Shown here in pieces: positions 10,517 through 21,178 of a stretch of DNA of 22,915 bases. The stretch comes from Oppiella nova (lineage: Eukaryota; Arthropoda; Arachnida; Sarcoptiformes; Oppiidae), in contig CAJPVJ010000577.1 of assembly GCA_905397405.1 (NCBI GenBank), positions 1 to 22,915 on the forward strand, given 5' to 3'. The notes under the pieces were generated by a model. It saw nothing but the letters and a program-made list of their open reading frames with translations. It searched no databases and was not told where the DNA came from. The position numbers and the translations under genes were made by a program. How positions within the stretch are numbered: the first letter of the stretch is position 1; each line of letters begins with the position of its first letter.

Positions 10517-10922
10517 TTTTTTTATATAATAATGTTATTACATGTATTTGACTATAATTATAACAAGAACTAATTTCTATTTAATTATTGCTTAATTCCA
10601 GACTATTATTACAAATTTGTAAATTAATAAGAACTAAATATATTTCCTAAATGTTATAACTATTGGACATTAAGTGAACATTTGTTACTAACATCTAATT
10701 GTAACAATCTCAAGGATCCTAAGTTAATATGTATGAAATTATTTAGATGTACTAAATTCTAATTAATTATTAGTAATAATTTATTACAGTATAATTAACA
10801 TTACGTTAAACAATTAGCTGGACTAATTTGTTTTTATATTCTTTCCATAATTAAGCTATAAATTATAATGCACTAAATTATTTATCTCATGGCATATACA
10901 GTAAATATATTTATTATAAAAA
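10517..10922. other. Spacer between receptors A2 and B2 (empty MITE site)
   Basis: Homologous to the A1-B1 spacer but shorter, with about 110 bp missing next to the A2 stop codon and no MITE. The uninterrupted insertion site (atgcactaaattatttatc) is near 10868-10886. No gene. Confidence 0.6.
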
Positions 10923-12269
10923 ATGAAAACCTATCCAAAATCAACAATGTTAACAAATAAAGTGTTACCTTGCTCATTGGTGATAGTAGGTGCTGGCACC
11001 CATTTCTACAGTATTGGTCTTTCACTGTATAAACCATTGAATGTCAAAAACAGATCACTAATTAACCACCCTGTAATTATATCTACATTTATTGTCATTT
11101 ACTTTATCATAAGGTTCACAATATTACTTGTAATACCTGAGCAACGCCCACAATTTTATGCCATAGTTGGTGATCCAAACTATTTTGTTAATATTAGTAC
11201 CCAGGTATATGTGTTGTCTATTGTAGGCGGGCTGATAGCAATTGGCTCACAACTACTAAATTACTATAACTTTAGAAATGGTATAAAACCGCGAGATTTG
11301 CGCTTATTTTCAATGCTTTCGGGTTTAATAACACCGAAAAGCATTGGTATTGACGACAAACTACTTGTGTATAAATTGTTACGATTTAGCCGTAAATTCA
11401 TTGCAATCACAGAATATTCTGTAAACATAATGGTGTTTGTATTTATGGGTTATACGCTATCTATATTCATATTAAATGAGACAATATACCAAATGCTTTT
11501 GTATGGTATACCACATACTATATTAATAACATTGGTATGTAATTACATAAATCGGATAATTATCTGGCAATTAGCCTACTTTGCAATTATTACATATTAT
11601 TTGACGGAGAAAATAAAATCAATTAATAGTCAAATAATAAATAAGGGAAAATTGAAAACTTCAATTAATTTTACAAAAATCATACATCAATTAAATCATA
11701 TTTATCTGGAGATCAATGAATATAACCATAACTATTGGTCAGTATTTTTAGGCATTTATTGGATACTAATTACATTAATTGTTACTATATTCACATTTAC
11801 CATACTATTTTCAACAAGTGTATTTTTCACGAGAATGCAATTGCTAATAATGACCATGGAATTTACACTAACCCTGCTAATAATCATAAACTATTCTGCT
11901 AAACTTCACGATAATAGCGTATACTCGTATAAACTATTTAATTCACATTTTGTTCGTAACATTAAAATGTCCATGGTCATTAAATTAAAGGTTAGTATAT
12001 TTCATAGTTTTCAAAATTAAGAAATCAAAATAATATTTATTGTTTGTCCCAATAGTTGATGTCATTCATAGAAAGGTTGGGCCAGAAAAGGGTTGGGTTT
12101 TACTGTTGGCGACTGTTTCTCATCGATAGATTCCGCGGATATAAAGTCAGAATTAATTTGAATTTTTTAAATAATTAATTATTTTTAAACTTTATTATAT
12201 TGTTTTCAGATCCTACTATTTATCCCATATTTTTTCCTGAAAATTGTCCAGAACACTTATTTGAAGTAA
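10923..12269 (+). CDS. Gustatory-receptor-like 7TM chemoreceptor, subfamily B copy 2 (three exons)
   Basis: Predicted 405 residues, closely similar to copy B1. Exons: 10923-11990, 12056-12145 and 12210-12269, phase-0 introns. Differences cluster in the loop before the fifth hydrophobic stretch (SQIINKGKLKTS here, IKIPNKGKMKTS in B1) and just before the first splice site (VRNIKMSMVIKLK here, VHKNTMPIFIKLK in B1). The conserved pre-TM7 block (QKRVGFYCWRLFLIDRFRG) and last helix (ILLFIPYFFLK) are intact. The ATG at 10923 is the first in frame and sets the start for both B copies. Expected role as for B1; ligand unknown. Confidence 0.8.
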
Positions 12270-12327
12270 TCAAATAACTTACTTGTTAATGTAATGTTAA
12301 CATCCTAAAGTACACCACTAGTTATAG

Positions 12328-12715
12328 AATGCATTAACAAAACTTTTAAAATTTTAAAAATAGCGATGTATTAAATCTACAATTTTATTAAAAGTACACA
12401 ACACCAGTAATATAAACTTTTAATACTAAAATTAGTGACATTGAAATTACAAGCTATTATTTTATTAATCACACAAAATTACACATTTAACTATTAATGT
12501 GTTAAGATTTATTTACTTTAAAAACTAATAATTTCTAGTATTTACTTCAAAATATCAATGATTAAGCAAAATATTCATGAATTAAATGAACAACATTTGT
12601 ATTATAGTAAATTATTCATTAAGGATTAAAAATGCTAGTGTTGTATTAAATGATAAATAATTACTATGTCTTACAACGCTAGCTTGGCTCTGGAGCTATA
12701 GTATGTTAATGTATG
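12328..12715. mobile_element. 388-bp hAT-like MITE
   Basis: The insertion is flanked by a perfect 8-bp direct repeat AGTTATAG (12320-12327 and 12716-12723). Its ends are short inverted repeats: AATGCATTAACA at the left, and CATACATTAACA read inward from the right, with two differences. The equivalent spacer after receptor B1 (about 4870) has one copy of the site (agttttag) and no insert, so this is a true insertion. An 8-bp target duplication with short terminal repeats is the pattern of hAT elements. No coding capacity. Confidence 0.7.
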
Positions 12716-12930
12716 AGTTATAGTATTTAATGGATCTAATTGAATTTATATATTATATAATTTATTCCGTAAAAGTTTGTAAATAAATAAATTAATATAA
12801 TTTATTTATTTTATTGTTATTAATAATTTATTTAAATTATCTAATTTCGAATAAATTAATTTACTGTACATAAAATTTACAATGCAATTTTTATCTATTT
12901 AAATATAGTTTTAATTAATTTATAAAACAA

Positions 12931-14765
12931 TTATTTACACAAAATATATCTCTTATGATGATTATCATGCAATTCATTATAAACATCAAATAAAATAATA
13001 CCTGACAGTAATACACCGACTATTATTAAAAACACACCGTATGTAAACAGAGCTCTTGACCAGAAATATGACCAAGCTGAATATATTGAGGTATTTTTAT
13101 CACAACCAACTATTGGTGCGTCTAATGTGGACACCCGGGACCTCATAGCCAATGAAGTAATACAGAGTCCCGGAAATGCGAATACATTACAGACTCCCAG
13201 TGAGCTCACAAACCCGAGCACTATATATAGGTTTGGTATGATCATGGTCACAATCAGGACCATTAAGTTTAAAAATGTCTTTATCACAAAGTGGTACCAA
13301 AAGTCACCATNCGGGACCTCATAGCCAATGAAGTAATACAGAGTCCCGGAAATGCGAATACATTACAGACTCCCAGTGAGCTCACAAACCCGAGCACTAT
13401 ATATAGGTTTGGTATGATCATGGTCACAATCAGGACCATTAAGTTTAAAAATGTCTTTATCACAAAGTGGTACCAAAAGTCACCATGGTCACCTTTATTT
13501 ATAACCAGTTTTGTTGCATCTATTAGGAATATAATGTTATCAAATAAATTAAAATTAAAATTTAAAAATAATATAAACTTAATATTTAGTTCAAATTAAG
13601 TTTAAGCTACAATTTAAATTAATTGTACCAGGATGTTTACGGATAATTTTGACAAACGTATTGGAAGTTATTAACATAATTGGCGGATAAGAGGCAATCA
13701 TTTTAATAATTAGGGCCACAATACCGACGCAAACTACCGGATCATTCGGGTTATACATTAGCATTACGTCCGACGCCACTGCACTGCCATAAGTGGAGTA
13801 ACCATATGTGCCGGATATGCAATACACCACAAACAACACCGTGAATGTGAGCATGGCTGTTTTTGTGAAATTGACAATTGATTTGTGTGACAGTGAGGCA
13901 TAGGCTGGTACTATGATCTCATGGGTCTGGTATGCAAACACCACCACTGGAAGGGTAGCTATTAATTTGATTACGCTTTCCGGGTGTGTCCTTATAGGTA
14001 CCGGTGCTTTAGATAGTTGATAATATTGGTATATATTTAGGAATATTATATAAAATGTTGCGAAAACACCTAGATAACAATTAAATTCACATAAATAAAC
14101 TATATTAACATAATAAACTTAAAATCTATTTTAATTACATTACCAAGCACATTTACGTATTTTAAAAACTCCAAACGTCTAAAATATGTCATGGGCCATA
14201 TGATAAATACTGTGGTGATGGTTACAGTGGCCTTACGATCCAGGTAAAAATAATAACAAAACTTGGGTCCAATAAATGTGGCAAATATTCTGTCAAATTG
14301 GTCGCCAATTATGACCAAAACAGAGACACATAAACATATAAATGATATCATTATCGAAAGTGCGGCCATTTGTCGGACAGTGCGATCGCACATACACTCC
14401 AGTACTTCGTGGTATGTGTCCACCCCATGGTGGTCAGCGCAGTATACTAATGTGAACATGGTACTTGCCATTAGTACCATTAGAAATAACTGGATACATG
14501 TAGCGTATACAACACCACCCATGTGGTCGTAAGCCATTGGTATATTTAGCAAGGTGATACCTAGCGTGGCATTGACTAATAAGACTGATGCCGTAAACCA
14601 GCTAGAACCTTGCTTATTTTTATTATTATATTCATGATTATTAGTTATTAAATCGTTTGAATGTTTTGTTGAATCGTATGAGCCAGGCAAATGCGTATGA
14701 TCAAGTATATGTAACGTTGACAATACTTTTTCTGGGCAGGTAGCATTATATGACATAATTTTCAT
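12931..14765 (-). CDS. SLC38-like amino acid transporter, gene A (three exons; last exon interrupted by an assembly repeat)
   Basis: Member of the Aa_trans/AAAP family, most like SLC38 (sodium-coupled neutral amino acid transporters, SNAT7/8 type) by pattern. Exons in coding order: 14144-14765, 13629-14069 and 12931-13492, phase-1 introns (donors gtaatg and gtacaa). A 35-50 residue cytosolic N-terminus is followed by TM1 (SWFTASVLLVNATLGITLL) with the Asn that aligns with the sodium-site Asn of SNAT2, then IGDQFDR, the YQTHEIIVPAYASL stretch, TYGYSTYG and LMYNPNDPVV. Exon 3 contains a perfect 175-bp repeat around a single N (13311). Counting one copy gives 1449 bp, an unbroken 482-residue protein of usual length for an 11-TM transporter. 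Membrane role: amino acid uptake or lysosomal export; the substrate cannot be read from sequence. Confidence 0.8.
13136..13486. repeat. Perfect 175-bp direct repeat either side of a single N (probable contig overlap)
   Basis: 13136-13310 and 13312-13486 are identical, separated only by N at 13311. The repeat lies inside exon 3 of transporter gene A and breaks its frame. The N marks a scaffold join, so the simplest reading is two contigs sharing a 175-bp end that was not merged. Confidence 0.85.
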
Positions 14766-15459
14766 GAAAACTTTAGCTGGACAAAACTATAACATTATTT
14801 ATAATAAGACATTAATTACTATTGTTGAGAAAATTAAAAATGTTCCTGCCTTATATATTTAATAAGAAATAGACATTAATTAAATTAAAAACATTTTTCA
14901 TTATAAGTGTTTGCAAAAATTAAAACTCTTAAAAGTTTCAAACTATAATTCAAGTTGAACATTTTGATGTATTTTAAAAGGACCTCATGCTTAAAATATG
15001 TTTCTATTTTAATATCTCACTGATCATATGTAACATGTTTTATTTTCTAGCCTTTACTATTAATTTTATTAAAATATAGACAATTAATAGAGATAAGTTA
15101 ACAAATAACACTTGTTATGTACTTTTTTGGGCTTTATTTTAAACTTGAAATTTTCAAGGATATTTTTATACTAAAATACATTATTTTTCAAAATGGAAAT
15201 TGGTTAATATATTTTTTATAATTAAAAATTGTTTGAAAAATATTTATATATCAAAAGAAAAAATATTATGTTTATTATATGCAAATAAAAAATAATTTTA
15301 TAAATAATGCTTTTCAAAAAAGTTAACTTTAAATATTTTAACATTACATACTGAAGTAAACAGGTCATTTAAAATAATAAATAAATTTTATTGCGAACAT
15401 GATAAACATAGGACTATTAAATATAAAAACTATTAAATTTTATTTAGATAAAATTTCTT
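14766..15459. other. Upstream region of transporter gene A
   Basis: AT-rich, no gene seen on either strand. It should contain the gene A promoter. I looked for the 27-bp block found upstream of genes B and C and did not find a convincing copy; only a short taacatgtttta stretch near 15029 is faintly similar. Confidence 0.4.
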
Positions 15460-15469
15460 GAACTCAATT

Positions 15470-15690
15470 CTTATAAATTAATTTCATATGTTTATTGAGT
15501 TGCTGTTTATGGGCAAAACTTTTGTCACAATACTGTTCATCACATTTGTATGGTTTTTGCCTTAAATGAACCTGATTGTGTCGATCGATCTAAAATTTAG
15601 ATTCTAAATGGTATTTACTGCTTAAGACTTTAACACGGTTTATTTAAAAGCACTGGTAGACAGGCTTACCTTCATGTAAACACGGATTAT
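15470..15690 (-). pseudogene. Decayed C2H2 zinc-finger gene fragment
   Basis: Read on the minus strand, about 15484-15590 gives HLRQKPYKCDEQYC followed by DKSFAHKQQLNKHMK. This is a C2H2 finger preceded by the usual linker, with two cysteines four residues apart, the aromatic F, L, and the first histidine; the second histidine is lost and a stop follows. Further upstream (about 15600-15690) HEGKPVYQC recalls the HTGEKPY-C linker and a second finger follows, but in-frame stops occur. At least two fingers of a C2H2 transcription factor were here. No intact relative is in the window, so the source is elsewhere; the copy is clearly dead. Confidence 0.6.
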
Positions 15691-16061
15691 TTACTGTTTT
15701 AATGCATTGTATAATTATATATTTAATTGTTCATGTACAATGTAAAAATTTTATTATAAATAATAATTAAAATGTAAATTTTCTAATAACATAAGCGTGT
15801 GATTAATTTATAAATGTAAATATTTGATGTGTAAAATATAGAACATTTACAAAACATTATATTGGTATATTAATTGTATTTTAATTTTAACATTTAAAAT
15901 ATATTTATATTTTACACAAAGTATGTTATATAAATATTTTAAAACAAGTTTTATATAACAATTTGTATGTAAATATATAATATACAGAATTTAACTTAAA
16001 GTGATACAATTGGTGATACAAGTGACATACACATAATATACTGTATATATAATGCAAAATA
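15691..16061. other. AT-rich spacer without recognised content
   Basis: No gene, RNA or element ends recognised between the zinc-finger relic and the foldback element. Confidence 0.4.
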
Positions 16062-16210
16062 TCTGAGAAAGGAATATGAGATGAGTCTCCAAAAATTGCT
16101 TTAATTTTAACTTTCTATAATGTTTTCGAACTTTACATTTAAGATTTAAGATTAAAGATTAAAGTTTTAAATCATTTTTTTGGAGACTAATCTTATATTC
16201 CTTTCTCAGA
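16062..16210. mobile_element. 149-bp foldback MITE flanked by TA
   Basis: Two arms of about 35 bp form an inverted repeat: TCTGAGAAAGGAATATGAGA onward to CTCCAAAAA at the left, and the same sequence with two or three differences reading in from the right end. The unpaired middle is about 80 bp. TA lies immediately outside both arms (16060-16061 and 16211-16212), the duplication expected of Tc1/mariner-type elements. It lies just beyond the 3' end of transporter gene B. No paralogous empty site is available in the window, so insertion is inferred. Confidence 0.65.
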
Positions 16211-16263
16211 TATAATACTGAATTCTTATTTGTTAATTTAAATATATAAGATTAAAACATAAA

Positions 16264-18288
16264 TCATGAAGATTTGCACAAAAAGTGTTTCTGATGTTGA
16301 CCATCACTTAAATCATTATAAGTTTCATATAAAACAATAACAAACATGAAAACACCGGTTATGATCACAAACATGCCATAAGTAAACAAAATACGGGTCC
16401 ATAAAAAATATGGATACCCTGTATCATTTTTAAAATTTTCATTGATATCAAGTGATTTGTCTGTTGTGGTTAATTGAGGTCTCATAGCCAGGGAAGTCAT
16501 ACAGAGTCCCGGAAATATAAATAAGTCCATAAAAAATATGGATACCCTGTATCATTTTTAAAATTTTCATTGATATCAAGTGATTTGTCTGTTGTGGTTA
16601 ATTGAGGTCTCATAGCCAGGGAAGTCATACAGAGTCCCGGAAATATAAATACATTACAGACCGCGAGTGAACTAGTTAGCTTGATCACTATATTCAAGTT
16701 TGGTATGATTTCTGTCATCACCAGGGCCAATATGTTTAACAGAGTTGTCATTAATATACGGTACCAAAAATCGTCTTTCTCATCGCCAGTTAAATAAACG
16801 TCTGAATTACCTATATCAATTATAATATTTAATTAATATAATTATCAAATGAATTTATTGTTTTATTTATAATAATTAGCCCTATTTGAACATCAAGGTT
16901 GCTTAGACTAACCTTTAATTCCCTAAGACTAACCTAAGGACTTTAATTCAGATATAGTGAAATAAATAAATATACAAGTATAACAAAATTATACATACAC
17001 CGTTTTTTACAGAGTATTTTGACCAAGGTATCACGACATGTAAACATTGCGGGCGGATAAGTAGCTATCATTTTGATAATCAGGGCCACCATTCCGGCGC
17101 ACACAACCGGGTCCCTCGGATTATACATTAACATGACATCCGACATCACTCTATTACCAAACGCAGAGTAGCCATATGTCCCGGCTATACAATATACTAC
17201 AAACAGCACCGTTAGCGATAGGACAGTTGACTTTATGAAAGTGTTAATAGATTTGTTTGACAATGATGAGTAGGCTGGTATTACTATTTCATGAGTCTGG
17301 TATGCATATGTCAGTATTGGTAGAGCTGCTATTAATTTGATTAAATTATCAGGGTAAGTAGTTATAGGACCTGGCACGACATCAAGCTGATAGTATTCGT
17401 AGATATTTAGAAATACTATATTAAATGTTGCAAAAATTCCTAGATACAAAAAATCATCAAAAACTTAAATATCATTTCTAATGTAACAACTCTATATCTT
17501 ACCAAGCACATTTATATATTTTAAAAATTCCAAACGCTTAAAATATGTCATTGGCCATATGACGATAATTGTAGTGGCAGTAATAGTGAACTTACGATCC
17601 AGGTAAAAATAATAACAAAACTTGGGACCAATAAATGTGGCGAATATTCTATCAAATTGGTCGCCAATTATGACCAAAAGTGCGATACAAAAGCCAAAAC
17701 AGGCGATCATTATAGACAGCGCCGCCATCTGGCGCACACTGCGCCCACACATACACTCCAACACCTCGTGATACGTGTCCACACTGTAGAGGTCGGCACA
17801 GTATATTAATATGATCATGGTGCTTGCCATAATTGCCACAAGTACTACTTGAATGCATGTTGCGTACGCGATTCCGCCTATATGATCGTAGGTATATGGA
17901 ATATGTAGCAAGGTGACACCTAGTGTGTAGTTTACTATTAAATCATGGTGCTTGCCATAATTGCCACAAGTACTACTTGAATGCATGTTGCGTACGCGAT
18001 TCCGCCTATATGATCGTAGGTATATGGAATATGTAGCAAGGTGACACCTAGTGTGTAGTTTACTATTAATATAGACGCCACAAACCAGCTAGAACCTTGG
18101 TCATTTTTATCTGAATTATCAATGCCGCTATTTTCGATGAGTATAGATTTTGAGTCATAGGTAGAGTTATATGAACCAGATCCAATGTGGTGATCTAAAA
18201 TATTTAATTCAAAATAATCAATATTGTTTATAATTTTATTTGATTTATATGGGGATATTATTTTATATGCATTGTAAAATTTAGCCAA
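16264..18288 (-). CDS. SLC38-like amino acid transporter, gene B (three exons; two internal assembly repeats)
   Basis: Second transporter of the array. Exons in coding order: 17503-18288, 17011-17439 and 16264-16810. Phase-1 introns match genes A and C; donor 1 is gtaaga. Donor 2 is less sure: the position used in A and C has a 2-bp change here, and ctct|gtaaaa at 17011/17010 is the only nearby site keeping phase 1. Exons 1 and 3 each carry a perfect direct repeat of period 128. Counting each once gives 1506 bp, 501 residues, with all frames open. Hallmarks: SWFVASILIVNYTLGVTLL (TM1, Asn kept), IGDQFDRIFATFIGPKF, YQTHEIVIPAYSSL, TYGYSAFG, LMYNPRDPVV and FIFPGLCMTSLAMR. The N-terminus of about 65 residues is polar and poorly conserved, as is usual in this family. 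Confidence 0.75.
16397..16651. repeat. Perfect 127-bp direct repeat with one base between copies
   Basis: 16397-16523 and 16525-16651 are identical over exactly 127 bp, with one A (16524) between; bases outside differ on both sides. It lies in exon 3 of transporter gene B and breaks the frame. The length equals the largest k-mer commonly used in short-read de Bruijn assembly, so an unresolved contig overlap is likely. Confidence 0.85.
17814..18069. repeat. Second direct repeat of period 128 (127 bp plus one base)
   Basis: 17814-17940 is repeated at 17942-18068 with a single A (17941) between; the following A also happens to match. It lies in exon 1 of transporter gene B and shifts the frame. 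Period and one-base spacer are the same as in the repeat at 16397-16651, although the sequences are unrelated. Confidence 0.85.
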
Positions 18289-18674
18289 AACATTAAATAT
18301 TGTTATAAATTTAATTTATTTACTAGTAAACAAATTTAACTATTTTATTGTATATCCTTACTGTTAATAGTGTCATGGGCAATTGCACTTTTTTCATTAA
18401 ACATTATTAAATAATTTTAACTTGTATTTAGATGCTTTGTAGTATTAAAAATAAACAGTGAATAAAATGTAACTGGTGTATTCTAGCAATATAAATAGGA
18501 ACAAAATAATAATGAAAATTAATTTATAACATTTTAGTTAATAAAATTTATGTTTGCATATTTTATTAGAATCTTCATAATTATTAATAAATGGTAAAAT
18601 TACTATTAAAATCAGGTGATATTTACCTAGTTATTATTGCTAGTGATATATACCATATTGTGTGGTTTTAAATA
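18289..18674. other. 5' flank of transporter gene B
   Basis: AT-rich and without a gene. It separates the gene B start codon from the conserved block at 18675-18701 and probably holds 5' UTR and promoter; nothing specific can be named. Confidence 0.4.
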
Positions 18675-18701
18675 GAGTCTATAATCCTGGCACATGTTTT
18701 C
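18675..18701 (-). promoter_or_regulatory. Conserved 27-bp block upstream of transporter gene B
   Basis: 24 of 27 bases match a block at 21542-21568. Both lie at a similar distance upstream of a transporter start codon on the minus strand (about 387 and 364 bp) in otherwise diverged sequence. On the coding strand the core is GAAAACATGTGCCAG, which includes an E-box-like CATGTG. It may be a promoter element, a transcription start or a non-coding first exon. Confidence 0.5.
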
Positions 18702-19406
18702 AGACATATAAACAAATCTTCAAAACATGTCATAACTTGTAATTACTAACGGAAACTAACGTTTAGTTGAATTACACATAATTGTTTGTTATTTTAATAT
18801 ATAAAAATTTTACTAACCACAAATAACTATTTATTATATTGTAATTAAGATATTTTTTAATTTTTTAATATTTTTTATATGTTTAAAATAAACTAAAATT
18901 ATGTTCCAATGTTTCATAAATATGTCAAATCAATCAGATAGAAATACATTATTAAATCAAATATTTTAAATCATATTTTATTTAATTTTAGCCACATATT
19001 GTAATATCAGTATAAATTTAATATAATTGTAGATAATTTAGAGGTAAAAGCTTTTGTAAATTACAAACCAAAACTATAACCCATTTGTTACGTAAATGTG
19101 GGTAAAAATTAATAAGTATTCTGGAAACACGATGTATGAAAACATGATAATTTTAATGTTAATTCAATAATAATATAATAATATAATACCCTAATAATAT
19201 AAAATATTATACAATAATTTAATTTAATATTTTAAAGTAATTATAATAAACAATTGTGTTTCTTAATAATGACTTATAATTTTAAATGTCAATGACAAAT
19301 ATATTGTAGTAAATTTTAAAAACCAATGTAATGTAATGTAAATCTTAAATGTTAATTCAAATAAGATTTAAGCTCGGTATTTTGTATGTATAAATCAAAA
19401 CACCCA
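18702..19406. other. Spacer between transporter genes B and C
   Basis: AT-rich with no gene recognised. The last 70 bp or so (from about 19338) matches sequence next to the gene D last exon (from about 22230), so it belongs to the duplicated 3' flank of the C/D lineage. Confidence 0.45.
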
Positions 19407-21178
19407 TCAACTTTTACACAAAAGGTGTTTCCCATTCTCATTACTAAAATCCTTATATACTTGATATAAAATGATTACAAACATTACAACCCCTGTTATT
19501 ATTATAAACGCTCCATATATAAATAAGGAACTTGTCCATATAAATGGTGACCCTGTATCTTTTGTAACATTTTCATTACAACTGATATCTACGGGTGATT
19601 TACGTATCAATATTCGTAGTCTCATAGCCAGTGAAGTCATACAGAGTCCCGGAAATATAAATACATTACAAACGGCTAATGCGCTCAATAGACTGATAGC
19701 TATATTGAGGTTTGGTATAAACAAGGCCATCATTAGGGTCAGTATGTTCAATATAGTGTTTATGATAATACGGCACCAGTATTCACTTTTATCATTGTTT
19801 AATTCGCCCAGTTTTGTAGTTTCTAAAAATACGATAGTTAATAAATAATATTTTAGCTACGTTTAAAAGTATAATGATAAATTACTAACAAACTTTACCT
19901 GGTTGTTTACGAAATATATTGACAAACGTGTCTCGACAGGTGTACATAACCGCAGGATACGTAGCTATCATTTTGATAATCAGAGCTATAATACCGGCGC
20001 AAACAACCGGATCCTTCGGGTTATACATTAGCATTACGTCCGGCGCTACAGTACTGCCAAACGTGTAGTACCCGTATGTGCCGGCTATGCAATACACAAT
20101 AAACAGCACCGTTAGCGACATTATTGCTGATTTTAAAAATGTGGTAGTTGATTTGTTAGCCAATGAGGCGTACGCTGGCAACACTATCTCTTGGGACTGG
20201 TATGCCAGTGCCACCACTGGTAAGGCAGCTATTAATGTAAGATAGTTATCGGGACTTGTCTTGATGGGCCCCGGTATGACATCGAGCCGGTAGTATTCGT
20301 ACACATTTAGAAATAATATACTAAATGTTGCGATAACTCCTAAAATATAAATTAAAAAAATTTATGATTAATATATTCATACAAATTCTTTTTTAATTAA
20401 AATTAAATTTCCCACCTAGAACATTTACATAACGCAAAAAGTCCAACCGTTTAAAATATGTCATAGGCCATATGATGACTAATGCGGTGATCGTTATCGT
20501 AAATCTACGATCCAGGTAGAATTTGTGACAAAAATGTTTGCCAACAAAAGTAGCGAGCATTCTGTCAAATTGATCGCCAATTATCAGTAAAAATGTGATA
20601 CAAATCCCGAAACAAGTAATTAATATCGAGAGCGCCGCCACCTGGCGGACAGTGCGCCCACACATACACTCCAACACCTCGTGGAATGTGTTGACATTGT
20701 AGAGGTCAGCACAGTATACCAATATGAGCATGGTGCTCGCCATTATCATCATGACAAGTATCTGGATACAGGTTGAGTAGGCAACTCCGCCCATATGATC
20801 GTAGGTTTCCGGAATATTTAGCAAAGTCACCCCGAGAGCGCAATTTATCATGAGAAATGATGTCATAAACCAACTTGAACCTTGTTTACTTTCATTTTTA
20901 ACTTGATTACTATCAATTATACTTTTATTTTCTATATTTATTATATTGGAGTCATTTATAGACTCATATGAACTAGATTTCGATGAACATTCTAATTCAT
21001 CCAGTTCCAGACGTTCAATATTATTATATTTGATCTGGATAAATCGGTTAATAATTGCCTGCCGAAATGAATTGTCATTATTAATATCCAATTGATTTTG
21101 TGTATTAAAACCAATTTTATTATTATGCGAACGTTTATTAAAATTATAATAAATTATGGGAGATTTTTCGTTGATCAT
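19407..21178 (-). CDS. SLC38-like amino acid transporter, gene C (three exons, intact)
   Basis: The only full-length transporter here without an assembly repeat, so it is the reference for the array. Exons in coding order: 20416-21178, 19899-20339 and 19407-19822; introns of 76 bp with phase 1; donors gtggga (weak) and gtaaag. Predicted 539 residues. The N-terminus is long: about 100 polar residues rich in N, S and I before TM1 (SWFMTSFLMINCALGVTLL). Then follow IGDQFDRMLATFVGKHF, the FYLDRRFTITITALVIIWP helix, VYEYYRLDVIPGPI, YQSQEIVLPAYASLANKS, TYGYYTFG, LMYNPKDPVVCAG and FIFPGLCMTSLAMR, ending LLCKS. This is the SLC38/Aa_trans layout. Substrate and membrane (plasma or lysosomal) cannot be read from the sequence; the extended N-terminus could carry sorting signals (inference). 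Confidence 0.85.

Noticed and set aside
14263-14532. 89-codon + strand open frame
   Set aside because: Antisense to exon 1 of transporter gene A.
17652-17858. 68-codon minus-strand frame beginning MHSSSTCGNYGKHHD
   Set aside because: Alternative frame of transporter exon 1 created around the 127-bp repeat; the correct frame carries the family motifs.
16264-18288. Transporter gene B as a frameshifted pseudogene
   Set aside because: Both frame breaks coincide exactly with perfect period-128 repeats, and counting each once leaves all three exons open and in phase.
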